Origin: Actinomycetota bacterium
GTDB taxonomy: Bacteria > Actinomycetota > Actinomycetes > S36-B12 > UBA5976
DNA: 5,158 nucleotides
NCBI GenBank assembly: GCA_017853815.1
Contig: JAFMIT010000106.1
Coordinates: forward strand, 1 to 5,158
Direction: 5' to 3'
A program made the position numbers and the translations under genes. The notes beneath the pieces are model-generated. The model was not told where the DNA came from. It ran no database searches and saw nothing but the letters and a program-made list of their open reading frames with translations. This document shows positions 1-5,158 of the stretch, one piece after another; position 1 is the stretch's first letter; each line of letters begins with the position of its first letter.

Positions 1-2
1 CG

Positions 3-1586
3 CACCCACACCTCTCAGAAGACGGCAAAGTCGCGGTCATCCATAACGGCATCATTGAGAACTTCGCTGAACTGCGTGCCGAACTTACGGCTGCCGGTGT
101 GACGCTCGCCAGCGAGACAGACACCGAGGTCGTCGCCCACCTGTTGGCATCGACTTTGCCGACCGTCAACAACCATCTCGCTGAAGCGATGCGCACGGTG
201 TGCCGTCGCCTGCGAGGCGCGTTCACGCTCGTGGCCGCTGAAGCTAGCCAACCCGATGTCGTGGTCGGTGCCCGCCGCAATTCCCCACTCGTCGTCGGCC
301 GTGGTCAAGGCGAAAACTTCCTCGCCTCAGATGTGTCGGCGTTCATCGCTCACACGCGCAACGCCATCGAACTCGGCCAAGACCAGGTGGTTGAACTTCG
401 CGCCGACAGCATTGTCATCACTGACTTCGATGGCCAGCCAGCCAAGGTCACTGAATACGAAGTGACGTGGGACGCATCGGCTGCCGAAAAAGGTGGCTTC
501 GACACTTTCATGTTGAAAGAAATCGCCGAACAACCTAAAGCCGTCGCCGACACTCTTCTCGGTCGCATCAAAGACGGCCAGATTCAGCTCGACGAAATGA
601 AGTTCACGCCAGCCGAACTTCATGACATCGACAAAATTGTTATCACCGCGTGTGGCACCGCGTATCACTCGGGCTTGATCGCGAAGTACGCCATCGAACG
701 TTGGACGCGCGTGCCTTGCGAAGTTGAGCTTGCTTCTGAGTTCCGTTACCGCGATCCGATTCTCGACAAGAAAACACTGGTCATCGCCATCTCGCAGTCG
801 GGCGAAACCATGGACACGTTGATGGCGATTCGCTACGCCAAAGAGCAAGGCAGTCGCGTGCTCACCATCTGCAATACCCAGGGCTCGACGATGCCACGTG
901 AATCGGATGCCGTGATCTACACCCACGCTGGTCCAGAGATTGCGGTCGCATCGACTAAGGCGTTCCTCACGCAGGTGGTCGCGGTGTATCTGTTTGCGCT
1001 GTATCTCGCGCAGGTGCGCGGCACCACGTTCGATCTTGCGCAGCTAGCCGCCGAAGTCGCCGACATGTCAGCCAAGGTCGACCTCGTTCTCGACACCATG
1101 GAGCCAGTGCGCGCACTCGCTCGTCAGTACGCCAACGCCAACTCTGTGCTCTTCATCGGTCGACACGTCGGCTACCCCGTCGCTCTCGAAGGCGCACTTA
1201 AACTCAAAGAACTCGCGTACATGCACGCGGAAGGTTTTGCGGCTGGCGAACTCAAGCATGGACCGATTGCTCTTCTCGAAGATGGCCTTCCAGTCATCGT
1301 CATCACGCCATCGCCTACGGATAGTCCCGTGCTGCACGAAAAAATCGTCAGCAATATCCAAGAAGTTCGTGCCCGCGGTGCCCACACCATCGTGATTGCC
1401 GAAGAGGGCGACGAGTCGGTCGTGCCGTTCGCACATCACATCATTCGCGTGCCTGCGTGCCCGACCCTGTTGCAGCCGATCGTCGCGACTGTGCCACTGC
1501 AGGTTTTCGCCTGCGAGATGGCAACGCTCAAAGGCTACGACGTCGACCAACCACGCAACCTCGCCAAGTCCGTCACTGTCGAATAG
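3..1586 (+). CDS. glmS: Glutamine--fructose-6-phosphate aminotransferase (isomerizing), 5'-truncated by window edge
   Basis: The enzyme converts fructose-6-phosphate and glutamine to glucosamine-6-phosphate and glutamate in the cytoplasm, the first committed step towards UDP-GlcNAc and peptidoglycan. The frame is open from base 3, giving 527 visible residues. By comparison with E. coli GlmS (about 609 residues) roughly 86 N-terminal codons are missing, including the catalytic Cys1 and the R-W-x-T-H segment. What remains of the glutaminase domain has HNGIIEN (N15-G16 of the fragment, equivalent to oxyanion-hole N98-G99) and SETDTE (D40, equivalent to D123). The two SIS sugar-isomerase domains follow: ACGTAYHSG (C217), SQSGET (264-269), VASTKAF (315-321), ALEGALKLKE (E396, K400, E403, matching E481, K485, E488), GELKHG (H419, matching H504), and the invariant C-terminal tail DQPRNLAKSVTVE. 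No catalytic residue in the visible part is missing. It lies 9 bases before acpS, so the two are probably co-transcribed. An internal ATG at 99 is not the start, because homology continues upstream to the edge. Confidence 0.97.
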   Translation, partial: HPHLSEDGKVAVIHNGIIENFAELRAELTAAGVTLASETDTEVVAHLLASTLPTVNNHLAEAMRTVCRRLRGAFTLVAAEASQPDVVVGARRNSPLVVGRGQGENFLASDVSAFIAHTRNAIELGQDQVVELRADSIVITDFDGQPAKVTEYEVTWDASAAEKGGFDTFMLKEIAEQPKAVADTLLGRIKDGQIQLDEMKFTPAELHDIDKIVITACGTAYHSGLIAKYAIERWTRVPCEVELASEFRYRDPILDKKTLVIAISQSGETMDTLMAIRYAKEQGSRVLTICNTQGSTMPRESDAVIYTHAGPEIAVASTKAFLTQVVAVYLFALYLAQVRGTTFDLAQLAAEVADMSAKVDLVLDTMEPVRALARQYANANSVLFIGRHVGYPVALEGALKLKELAYMHAEGFAAGELKHGPIALLEDGLPVIVITPSPTDSPVLHEKIVSNIQEVRARGAHTIVIAEEGDESVVPFAHHIIRVPACPTLLQPIVATVPLQVFACEMATLKGYDVDQPRNLAKSVTVE

Positions 1587-1595
1587 CGAGCAGTC

Positions 1596-1964
1596 ATGAT
1601 TGTGGGCATCGGCGTAGACGTGGTGGACATCGCACGTTTCGAATCGCTCATGGAGCGACAGCCGACTTTCATCAATCGCATCCTCACAGACACCGAAATC
1701 CATCATCGCGATGGCACGCGTCGAAGTTCCGCATCGCTCGCCGCCCGGTTCGCCGCGAAAGAAGCGGTAGCCAAAGCGCTCGGTGGGCCCGCTGGTCTTT
1801 CGTGGCATGACTGCGTGGTTTCGACTGACGAAAGCGGCAGACCTTCGCTCGACATCAAAGGTTCTGTGCTAGCAATGGCCAACGCACTTGATGTCACACG
1901 CTGGCATATTTCTTTAACGCACGACGGCGGCCATTCCATCGCGTACGTGATTGCAGAAAGCTAA
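1596..1964 (+). CDS. acpS: Holo-[acyl-carrier-protein] synthase
   Basis: AcpS transfers 4'-phosphopantetheine from coenzyme A to the serine of apo-ACP, switching on fatty acid synthesis; it is a cytoplasmic, Mg-dependent trimer in the AcpS-type phosphopantetheinyl transferase family. The 122-residue product is a normal family length (about 115-130). The N-terminus MIVGIGVDVVDIARF carries the Mg-binding Asp (D8). The second signature ARFAAKEAVAKALG spans 50-63, with the metal-binding Glu at E56. A GRPSL segment (81-85) and the C-terminal SLTHD (106-110) complete the fold. The ATG at 1596 is fixed by the conserved N-terminus, which begins almost directly at the first beta strand. No good Shine-Dalgarno is seen in the 9-base gap after glmS, so translation may depend on termination or reinitiation from the glmS stop. 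Its own stop is only 3 bases before nnr. Composition resembles its neighbours. Confidence 0.96.
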   Translation: MIVGIGVDVVDIARFESLMERQPTFINRILTDTEIHHRDGTRRSSASLAARFAAKEAVAKALGGPAGLSWHDCVVSTDESGRPSLDIKGSVLAMANALDVTRWHISLTHDGGHSIAYVIAES

Positions 1965-1967
1965 ACC

Positions 1968-3440
1968 GTGTATCCCGTGTTCGAGGTCGCTGCAGTACGC
2001 GAAGCCGAACAGCACCTCATGGAGACATTGCCTGCCGACACTCTCATGCAACGCGCGGCATATGGGCTGGCCGGTGTCGTCGCCGACATTCTCAAACAGC
2101 ACACGGGCCGCATCTCAGGCTCTACCGTCGTAGGTCTCATCGGCCCAGGCAACAACGGCAGCGACACCCTGCTCGCGATGACCTACCTCGCACGCCGCGG
2201 TGTGCGGGTAGTCGCGGTTGATGTCACAAGCAATCGCCGCGGCGATCACACCGATGCTGCGTTTCAGGCTGCGCATGGCCAGTGGTGGTCGTTAGCAGAT
2301 GTCGAAGCTCGCGCGACCGACGTCGACGCAGTCCTCGATGGCATCGCGGGACTTGGTAGCTCGCGTCCGGTCTCACTCGACATCGCGGAGTTCATCGACA
2401 CTCTCGATCGCACGATTCCAGTCATCGCTGTCGATGTTCCTAGCGGTGTCGATGTCGACACCGCCATGCCTTTCGATGAACATCTTTATGTTCGCGCGGA
2501 CGTGACCGTAGCTTTTGGCTGTCTTAAGCCATGCCACGTGCTCGACCCCGGTGCCGACATCTGCGGTGACGTTCGCCTCGTCACCATTGGACTCGAGTCG
2601 TTTGAGTCTGCTCCTCATATGTACCTCTTCGATGACGAGGACGCCCGTGACTTTTTCGATGGTCCAGCCCAGCACGACAACAAATACAGTCGCGGTGTCG
2701 TCGGTGTGGTTGCGGGCGCCGAATATCCGGGCGCAGGTTTGCTTGCGGTGCGCGCAGCGCGGTGGGGCGGCGCGGGGATGGTTCGGCAGGTAGGTGCGGA
2801 GTTCACTGAAGAACTCGCCACCGTCGTGCATCATCCAAAACTCACCAAGAAGATCGAAGCTGATGCCTGGGTGGTGGGGCCTGGGCTAGGTGAACGCGCA
2901 GCGGACGCGTTAGAGAAACTGCTCGCCACTTCCGCACCGCTCGTCATTGATGCAGATGCGCTCAACGCGCTGAGCCGCGACAAGGACTTGCGTAAGTCAC
3001 TTCGCAAGCGCAAGGCGCTCTCAGTGCTCACCCCGCACGGGGGAGAAGCCAAGCGGCTCGCGGCGGGCTTCGACGTCGAGTGGTCCGACCAGCCCGCGGA
3101 ACTCGCTCGCCGGCTCGCGCATGTGTCGAATGCCGTCGTTTATCTCAAGGGCAGTGTCGGGGTCGTGGCCACTCCTGCGGGCGACGTCTACGTCACTCAC
3201 CGCACCACTGAGCACCTCGCGACTGCGGGCTCTGGCGACGTGCTGGCGGGTCTGCTGGGGAGTCTGCTCGCGACTGAAGCGCCTTTGAACGCCAATGCGA
3301 TGGCCCACTGTGTGGCGGCCGCCATCATCGTCCACTCTCGCGCCGCCGAGCTCGTCGCGTTCGACGGCGGACCCGTGATTGCGAGCGATATTGAAGAAAA
3401 CCTCCCTGCGGCGATTGCGGACCTCACCGCAAGCCTCTAA
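1968..3440 (+). CDS. nnr: Bifunctional NAD(P)HX epimerase / NAD(P)HX dehydratase (YjeF-type fusion)
   Basis: This is a metabolite-repair enzyme. The N-terminal epimerase (NnrE, YjeF_N) interconverts R- and S-NAD(P)HX, and the C-terminal kinase-like dehydratase (NnrD) uses ADP or ATP to restore NAD(P)H from the S form. The product is 490 residues, close to the usual 470-520 for the fused form. NnrE covers about residues 1-215: LMQRAA (26-31), loop GPGNNGSD (59-66), AVDVPSGVD (154-162). NnrD covers about 220-490: NKYSRG (238-243), VVGPGLG (302-308), VIDADALN (326-333), TPHGGE (355-360), YLKGS (392-396), and TAGSGDVLAG (419-428) with the proposed catalytic Asp at D424. The start is GTG at 1968, 3 bases after the acpS stop; the segment PVFEVAAVREAE just after it matches the family N-terminus, and AGAAAG 7 bases upstream could be a weak ribosome site. 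One oddity is that the usual GNNGGDG of the epimerase reads GNNGSDT. It ends with two stops in tandem, TAATAA. Confidence 0.95.
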   Translation: MYPVFEVAAVREAEQHLMETLPADTLMQRAAYGLAGVVADILKQHTGRISGSTVVGLIGPGNNGSDTLLAMTYLARRGVRVVAVDVTSNRRGDHTDAAFQAAHGQWWSLADVEARATDVDAVLDGIAGLGSSRPVSLDIAEFIDTLDRTIPVIAVDVPSGVDVDTAMPFDEHLYVRADVTVAFGCLKPCHVLDPGADICGDVRLVTIGLESFESAPHMYLFDDEDARDFFDGPAQHDNKYSRGVVGVVAGAEYPGAGLLAVRAARWGGAGMVRQVGAEFTEELATVVHHPKLTKKIEADAWVVGPGLGERAADALEKLLATSAPLVIDADALNALSRDKDLRKSLRKRKALSVLTPHGGEAKRLAAGFDVEWSDQPAELARRLAHVSNAVVYLKGSVGVVATPAGDVYVTHRTTEHLATAGSGDVLAGLLGSLLATEAPLNANAMAHCVAAAIIVHSRAAELVAFDGGPVIASDIEENLPAAIADLTASL

Positions 3441-3492
3441 TAAGGGCCTAAAGGCGTTTGGGATACCCGCCATTAACAGGCAAAATTGAGAC
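3441..3492 (+). other. nnr-alr intergenic gap
   Basis: This 52-base stretch is the only gap longer than 10 bases in the window. It begins with a second TAA directly after the nnr stop. An imperfect hairpin can be drawn from 3453 to 3471 (GGC and GGG pairing with CCC and GCC around an ATA loop, with a 4-base bulge). No T-run follows it, so it does not look like an intrinsic terminator. The right half, from 3458, is comparatively A+T-rich and holds the candidate alr promoter. No strong Shine-Dalgarno stands at normal distance before the alr ATG. Confidence 0.7.
3458..3486 (+). promoter_or_regulatory. Possible sigma70-type promoter for alr, leaderless geometry
   Basis: TTGGGA (3458-3463, 4 of 6 matches to TTGACA) is followed after 17 bases by CAAAAT (3481-3486, 4 of 6 matches to TATAAT). 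The predicted start of transcription, about 7 bases past the -10 hexamer, falls on or beside the A of the alr ATG at 3493, which would give a leaderless mRNA. Leaderless transcripts are common in actinobacteria, and the lack of a clear ribosome site upstream of alr is consistent. The hexamers are weak matches and could occur by chance. Confidence 0.3.
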
Positions 3493-4620
3493 ATGACAGT
3501 CGTTCGTTCTTCGCGTGCACGAGCGGTCATTGACCTCGGCGCGATTGAACACAACATCGCCACCTTGCGCCGCGCTGCGGGCGTGCCAGTCATGGCGGTC
3601 GTCAAAGCCGATGGCTACGGTCATGGGGCTGTCCCTGTCGCCCTCGCCGCCAAGAACGCTGGAGCCGAATGGCTCGGGGTGTGTTTCGTCGACGAAGCGC
3701 TCGAGCTTCGCCAAGCTGGCGTACCCGGTCCCATCCTCGCGTGGCTGCTCGCTGAAGACGATGCGCTCGGCGAAGCAATCGATCAGGACATTGACCTTTC
3801 AATCTCCACGCGCGAACAGCTCGTTCGAATCGCGGCGCTCGCGCAGGCACGTGGCATCCGCGCCCGCGTCCACATCGAACTCGACACAGGGCTTGCTCGC
3901 GCCGGTGTCTCACGCGAACGTTGGCAACAGATTTTTGAGTTCGCTGTGTCGCTCACGAACGAGATTGAGATCATCTCGATCTGGTCGCATCTCGCCTGTG
4001 CCGATGAGCCACGGCACCCTGCCAACGTTCACCAACAAGACGCGTACGAATCAGCTCTCGAACTCGCTGCCGCGGCTGGCATCACTCCGCAGCTCCGCCA
4101 CCTCGCTAACTCCGCGGGCGCTCTCGCGCATCCCGACCTCCGCTACGACCTCGTGCGTTGCGGCATTGCGACCTACGGCATCACCCCCGGCGGCGATCTG
4201 CCTGATGCCGCGGACTTTGATTTACATCCAGCGATGACTGTCACCGCTGACATTGCGTATGTGCGCAAACTCAATGCTGGCGATGGAGTTTCGTACTCTC
4301 ATCGCTGGCATGCCACGAAGCCGACCAACGTCGGTTTGATTCCACTCGGTTATGCCGATGGCATTCCTCGGTCTGCGACGAACGCGGGTTGGGTCACCTA
4401 CAACGGCGCTGACTACCCGATTGTTGGCACGGTGTGCATGGATCAGTTTGTGGTGGATTTTGGTGACACGTTGGTGCGTACCGGTGAGACCGTCACCATT
4501 TTTGGTGGCGAAGGCGCGAGCGCGCACCAATGGGCGACAGCCGCGCGCACGATTGGCTACGAACTTGTCACACGTCTCGGTGAACGCGTTGAGCGCTCGT
4601 ACACGGATGGTGTCTGGTGA
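3493..4620 (+). CDS. alr: Alanine racemase
   Basis: This PLP-dependent enzyme interconverts L- and D-alanine and supplies D-Ala for peptidoglycan. The 375-residue product has normal length. The order is a PLP-binding TIM barrel (about 1-245) followed by a C-terminal beta domain. AVVKADGYGHG carries the PLP lysine K38. Using Geobacillus stearothermophilus Alr numbering as the reference, R136 (in DTGLARAG), H166 (IWSHLACAD), S207 (HLANSAGAL), R222 (LVRCGIATYG), the second catalytic base Y268 (GVSYSHRW), and M316-D317 (GTVCMDQF) all line up with functional residues. The exception is residue 129: the reference enzyme has a carbamylated Lys that holds R136, whereas here it is Glu (RVHIELDTG). The ATG at 3493 puts RARAVIDLGAIEHN at the usual distance from the N-terminus. 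The 52-base gap upstream is the largest in the cluster, so alr may have its own promoter. Its TGA overlaps the GTG of the next gene. The context is biosynthetic, favouring an anabolic Alr over a catabolic DadX. Confidence 0.96.
   Translation: MTVVRSSRARAVIDLGAIEHNIATLRRAAGVPVMAVVKADGYGHGAVPVALAAKNAGAEWLGVCFVDEALELRQAGVPGPILAWLLAEDDALGEAIDQDIDLSISTREQLVRIAALAQARGIRARVHIELDTGLARAGVSRERWQQIFEFAVSLTNEIEIISIWSHLACADEPRHPANVHQQDAYESALELAAAAGITPQLRHLANSAGALAHPDLRYDLVRCGIATYGITPGGDLPDAADFDLHPAMTVTADIAYVRKLNAGDGVSYSHRWHATKPTNVGLIPLGYADGIPRSATNAGWVTYNGADYPIVGTVCMDQFVVDFGDTLVRTGETVTIFGGEGASAHQWATAARTIGYELVTRLGERVERSYTDGVW
4617..4620 (+). promoter_or_regulatory. GTGA stop-start overlap coupling alr to the hydrolase
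   Basis: The GTG start of the hydrolase and the TGA stop of alr share two bases. This arrangement normally signals translational coupling within one mRNA. The upstream GGATGG (4605-4610) at 6-base spacing gives partial ribosome-site support. Confidence 0.8.
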
Positions 4621-5158
4621 ACGCCATCACCCGCACCGGCAAGACGCTCGTGGTCGGCACACTGGCCGCGGCTTTTGGAGTGGGTGCCATCGCAGGTGTT
4701 GTCGCTGAACGTGCGCTCGTTGGTCGGACGTTGCGACGCAACCCATCACAAGACGAGCAATACGGCTCGCTGCACAGCGATCGCGTCGAAGTCATCGCAA
4801 ACGATGGCCTGCGTATTCACGCAGAAGTTGAGTCTGCTGTTGGTGCACCTGACGACCTCACCATCATTTTTGCGCACGGCTATGCGTTGCGCATGGATGA
4901 GTTTCATTACCAGCGCCGCGACTTGCGGCACTTGGCGCGCATGGTGTTTTACGACCAGCGCGGGCACGGACTCTCAGAGCGCGGCGAACGCGAGACTCAT
5001 ACTGTCGGCCAGCTCGCGGCAGACCTCGAAGCGGTGATCGACCAGACCATACCGACTGGCCCCATCGTGCTCGTCGGTCACTCGATGGGCGGCATGACGA
5101 TTCAAGCGCTCGCAGCGCTTCGCCCAGATCTGTTCGAGACACGCATCAAAGGTGTCGT
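4617..5158 (+). CDS. Membrane-anchored alpha/beta-fold hydrolase, 3'-truncated by window edge
   Basis: This is a serine hydrolase of the alpha/beta fold whose substrate I cannot name. The first 180 residues are visible. Residues 9-33 are a hydrophobic, Gly/Ala-rich segment (TLVVGTLAAAFGVGAIAGVV and onward) after two basic residues, without an obvious cleavage site, followed by R-rich sequence (AERALVGRTLRR). This suggests an N-terminal membrane anchor. The hydrolase core follows: FAHGYA (85-90, oxyanion-side HG), YDQRGHG (112-118), and the nucleophile elbow VGHSMGGM (153-160) with S156. The acid and histidine of the triad should lie beyond the right edge. The start is GTG at 4617, overlapping the alr stop as GTGA; it is the first possible start after an in-frame stop at 4590, and GGATGG ends 6 bases upstream. 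Related hydrolases sit between alr and the tsaE/tsaB genes in many actinobacteria, so tsaE may follow. Lipase, esterase or peptidase are all possible. Confidence 0.9.
   Translation, partial: MNAITRTGKTLVVGTLAAAFGVGAIAGVVAERALVGRTLRRNPSQDEQYGSLHSDRVEVIANDGLRIHAEVESAVGAPDDLTIIFAHGYALRMDEFHYQRRDLRHLARMVFYDQRGHGLSERGERETHTVGQLAADLEAVIDQTIPTGPIVLVGHSMGGMTIQALAALRPDLFETRIKGV

Noticed and set aside
327..926. A 199-codon minus-strand frame inside glmS
   Set aside because: It is the complement of conserved GlmS linker and SIS-domain coding sequence, with no domain or ribosome site.
1068..1808. A 246-codon open frame on the minus strand opposite the glmS 3' end and acpS
   Set aside because: It is a long antisense frame expected from biased codons in G+C-rich genes. 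Its product is rich in Arg, His and Asp with no recognisable domain, and it crosses two well-supported genes on the other strand.
3445..3456. Short palindrome GCCTAAAGGC as an operator
   Set aside because: It is a single 10-base palindrome with no second copy and no match to an operator I recognise.
3453..3471. Possible intrinsic terminator after nnr
   Set aside because: The stem is six pairs interrupted by a 4-base bulge with a 3-base loop, and no T-run follows. It may be a chance fold and overlaps the proposed -35 region.
3021..3605. A 194-codon minus-strand frame spanning the nnr end, the gap and the alr start
   Set aside because: It lies opposite conserved NnrD and Alr motifs, has no recognisable fold, and its start falls inside alr coding sequence. 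The sense genes fully explain the base pattern.
4675..5037. A 120-codon plus-strand ATG frame in the alpha/beta hydrolase region
   Set aside because: The correct frame here starts on GTG at 4617 and shows the hydrolase motifs HGY, YDQRGHG and GHSMGG. The ATG frame is Ser/Thr/Ala-rich without family motifs.
1..5158. Novel defence, mobile or biosynthetic system
   Set aside because: I looked for direct or inverted repeats, CRISPR-like spacing, transposase or integrase motifs, toxin-antitoxin pairs and RNA genes. Over 98% of the window is accounted for by five recognisable genes.

Overview
This window is a compact, all-plus-strand block of core metabolic genes from a bacterium that is almost certainly an actinomycete in the broad sense (Actinomycetota). 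Three things point there. The gene order glmS, acpS, fused nnrE-nnrD, alr, then a membrane-anchored alpha/beta hydrolase is an actinobacterial arrangement. The base composition is moderately high in G+C by eye. Two of the four visible start codons are GTG. I cannot place the class from the sequence alone; an Acidimicrobiia-like or aquatic actinobacterium is a guess. I see no mobile element, CRISPR array, tRNA or rRNA, and no foreign-looking stretch.

Layout. Bases 3-1586 are the last ~527 codons of glmS, cut by the left edge. After 9 bases, acpS (1596-1964) starts on ATG. After 3 more bases, the bifunctional NAD(P)HX repair gene (1968-3440) starts on GTG and ends in a tandem TAATAA. A 52-base gap (3441-3492) is the only real non-coding stretch. 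It contains a possible promoter placed so that transcription would begin at or next to the alr ATG. alr follows (3493-4620), and its stop codon overlaps the GTG of an alpha/beta hydrolase gene (GTGA, 4617-4620) that runs off the right edge.

How the genes fit together. GlmS makes glucosamine-6-phosphate and Alr makes D-alanine, both entry points to peptidoglycan. AcpS activates acyl carrier protein for fatty acid synthesis. Nnr repairs hydrated NADH and NADPH. The hydrolase looks like a membrane-tethered serine hydrolase of unknown substrate. The spacing suggests one glmS-acpS-nnr transcript, with alr and the hydrolase either read through or served by their own promoter.

The window is mostly conventional and I found no convincing new system. 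The points most worth a second look are: glutamate in Alr at the site where the well-studied enzyme has a carbamylated lysine; a possible leaderless promoter before alr; a changed nucleotide/cation loop in the epimerase half of Nnr; and the uncharacterised anchored hydrolase translationally coupled to alr.
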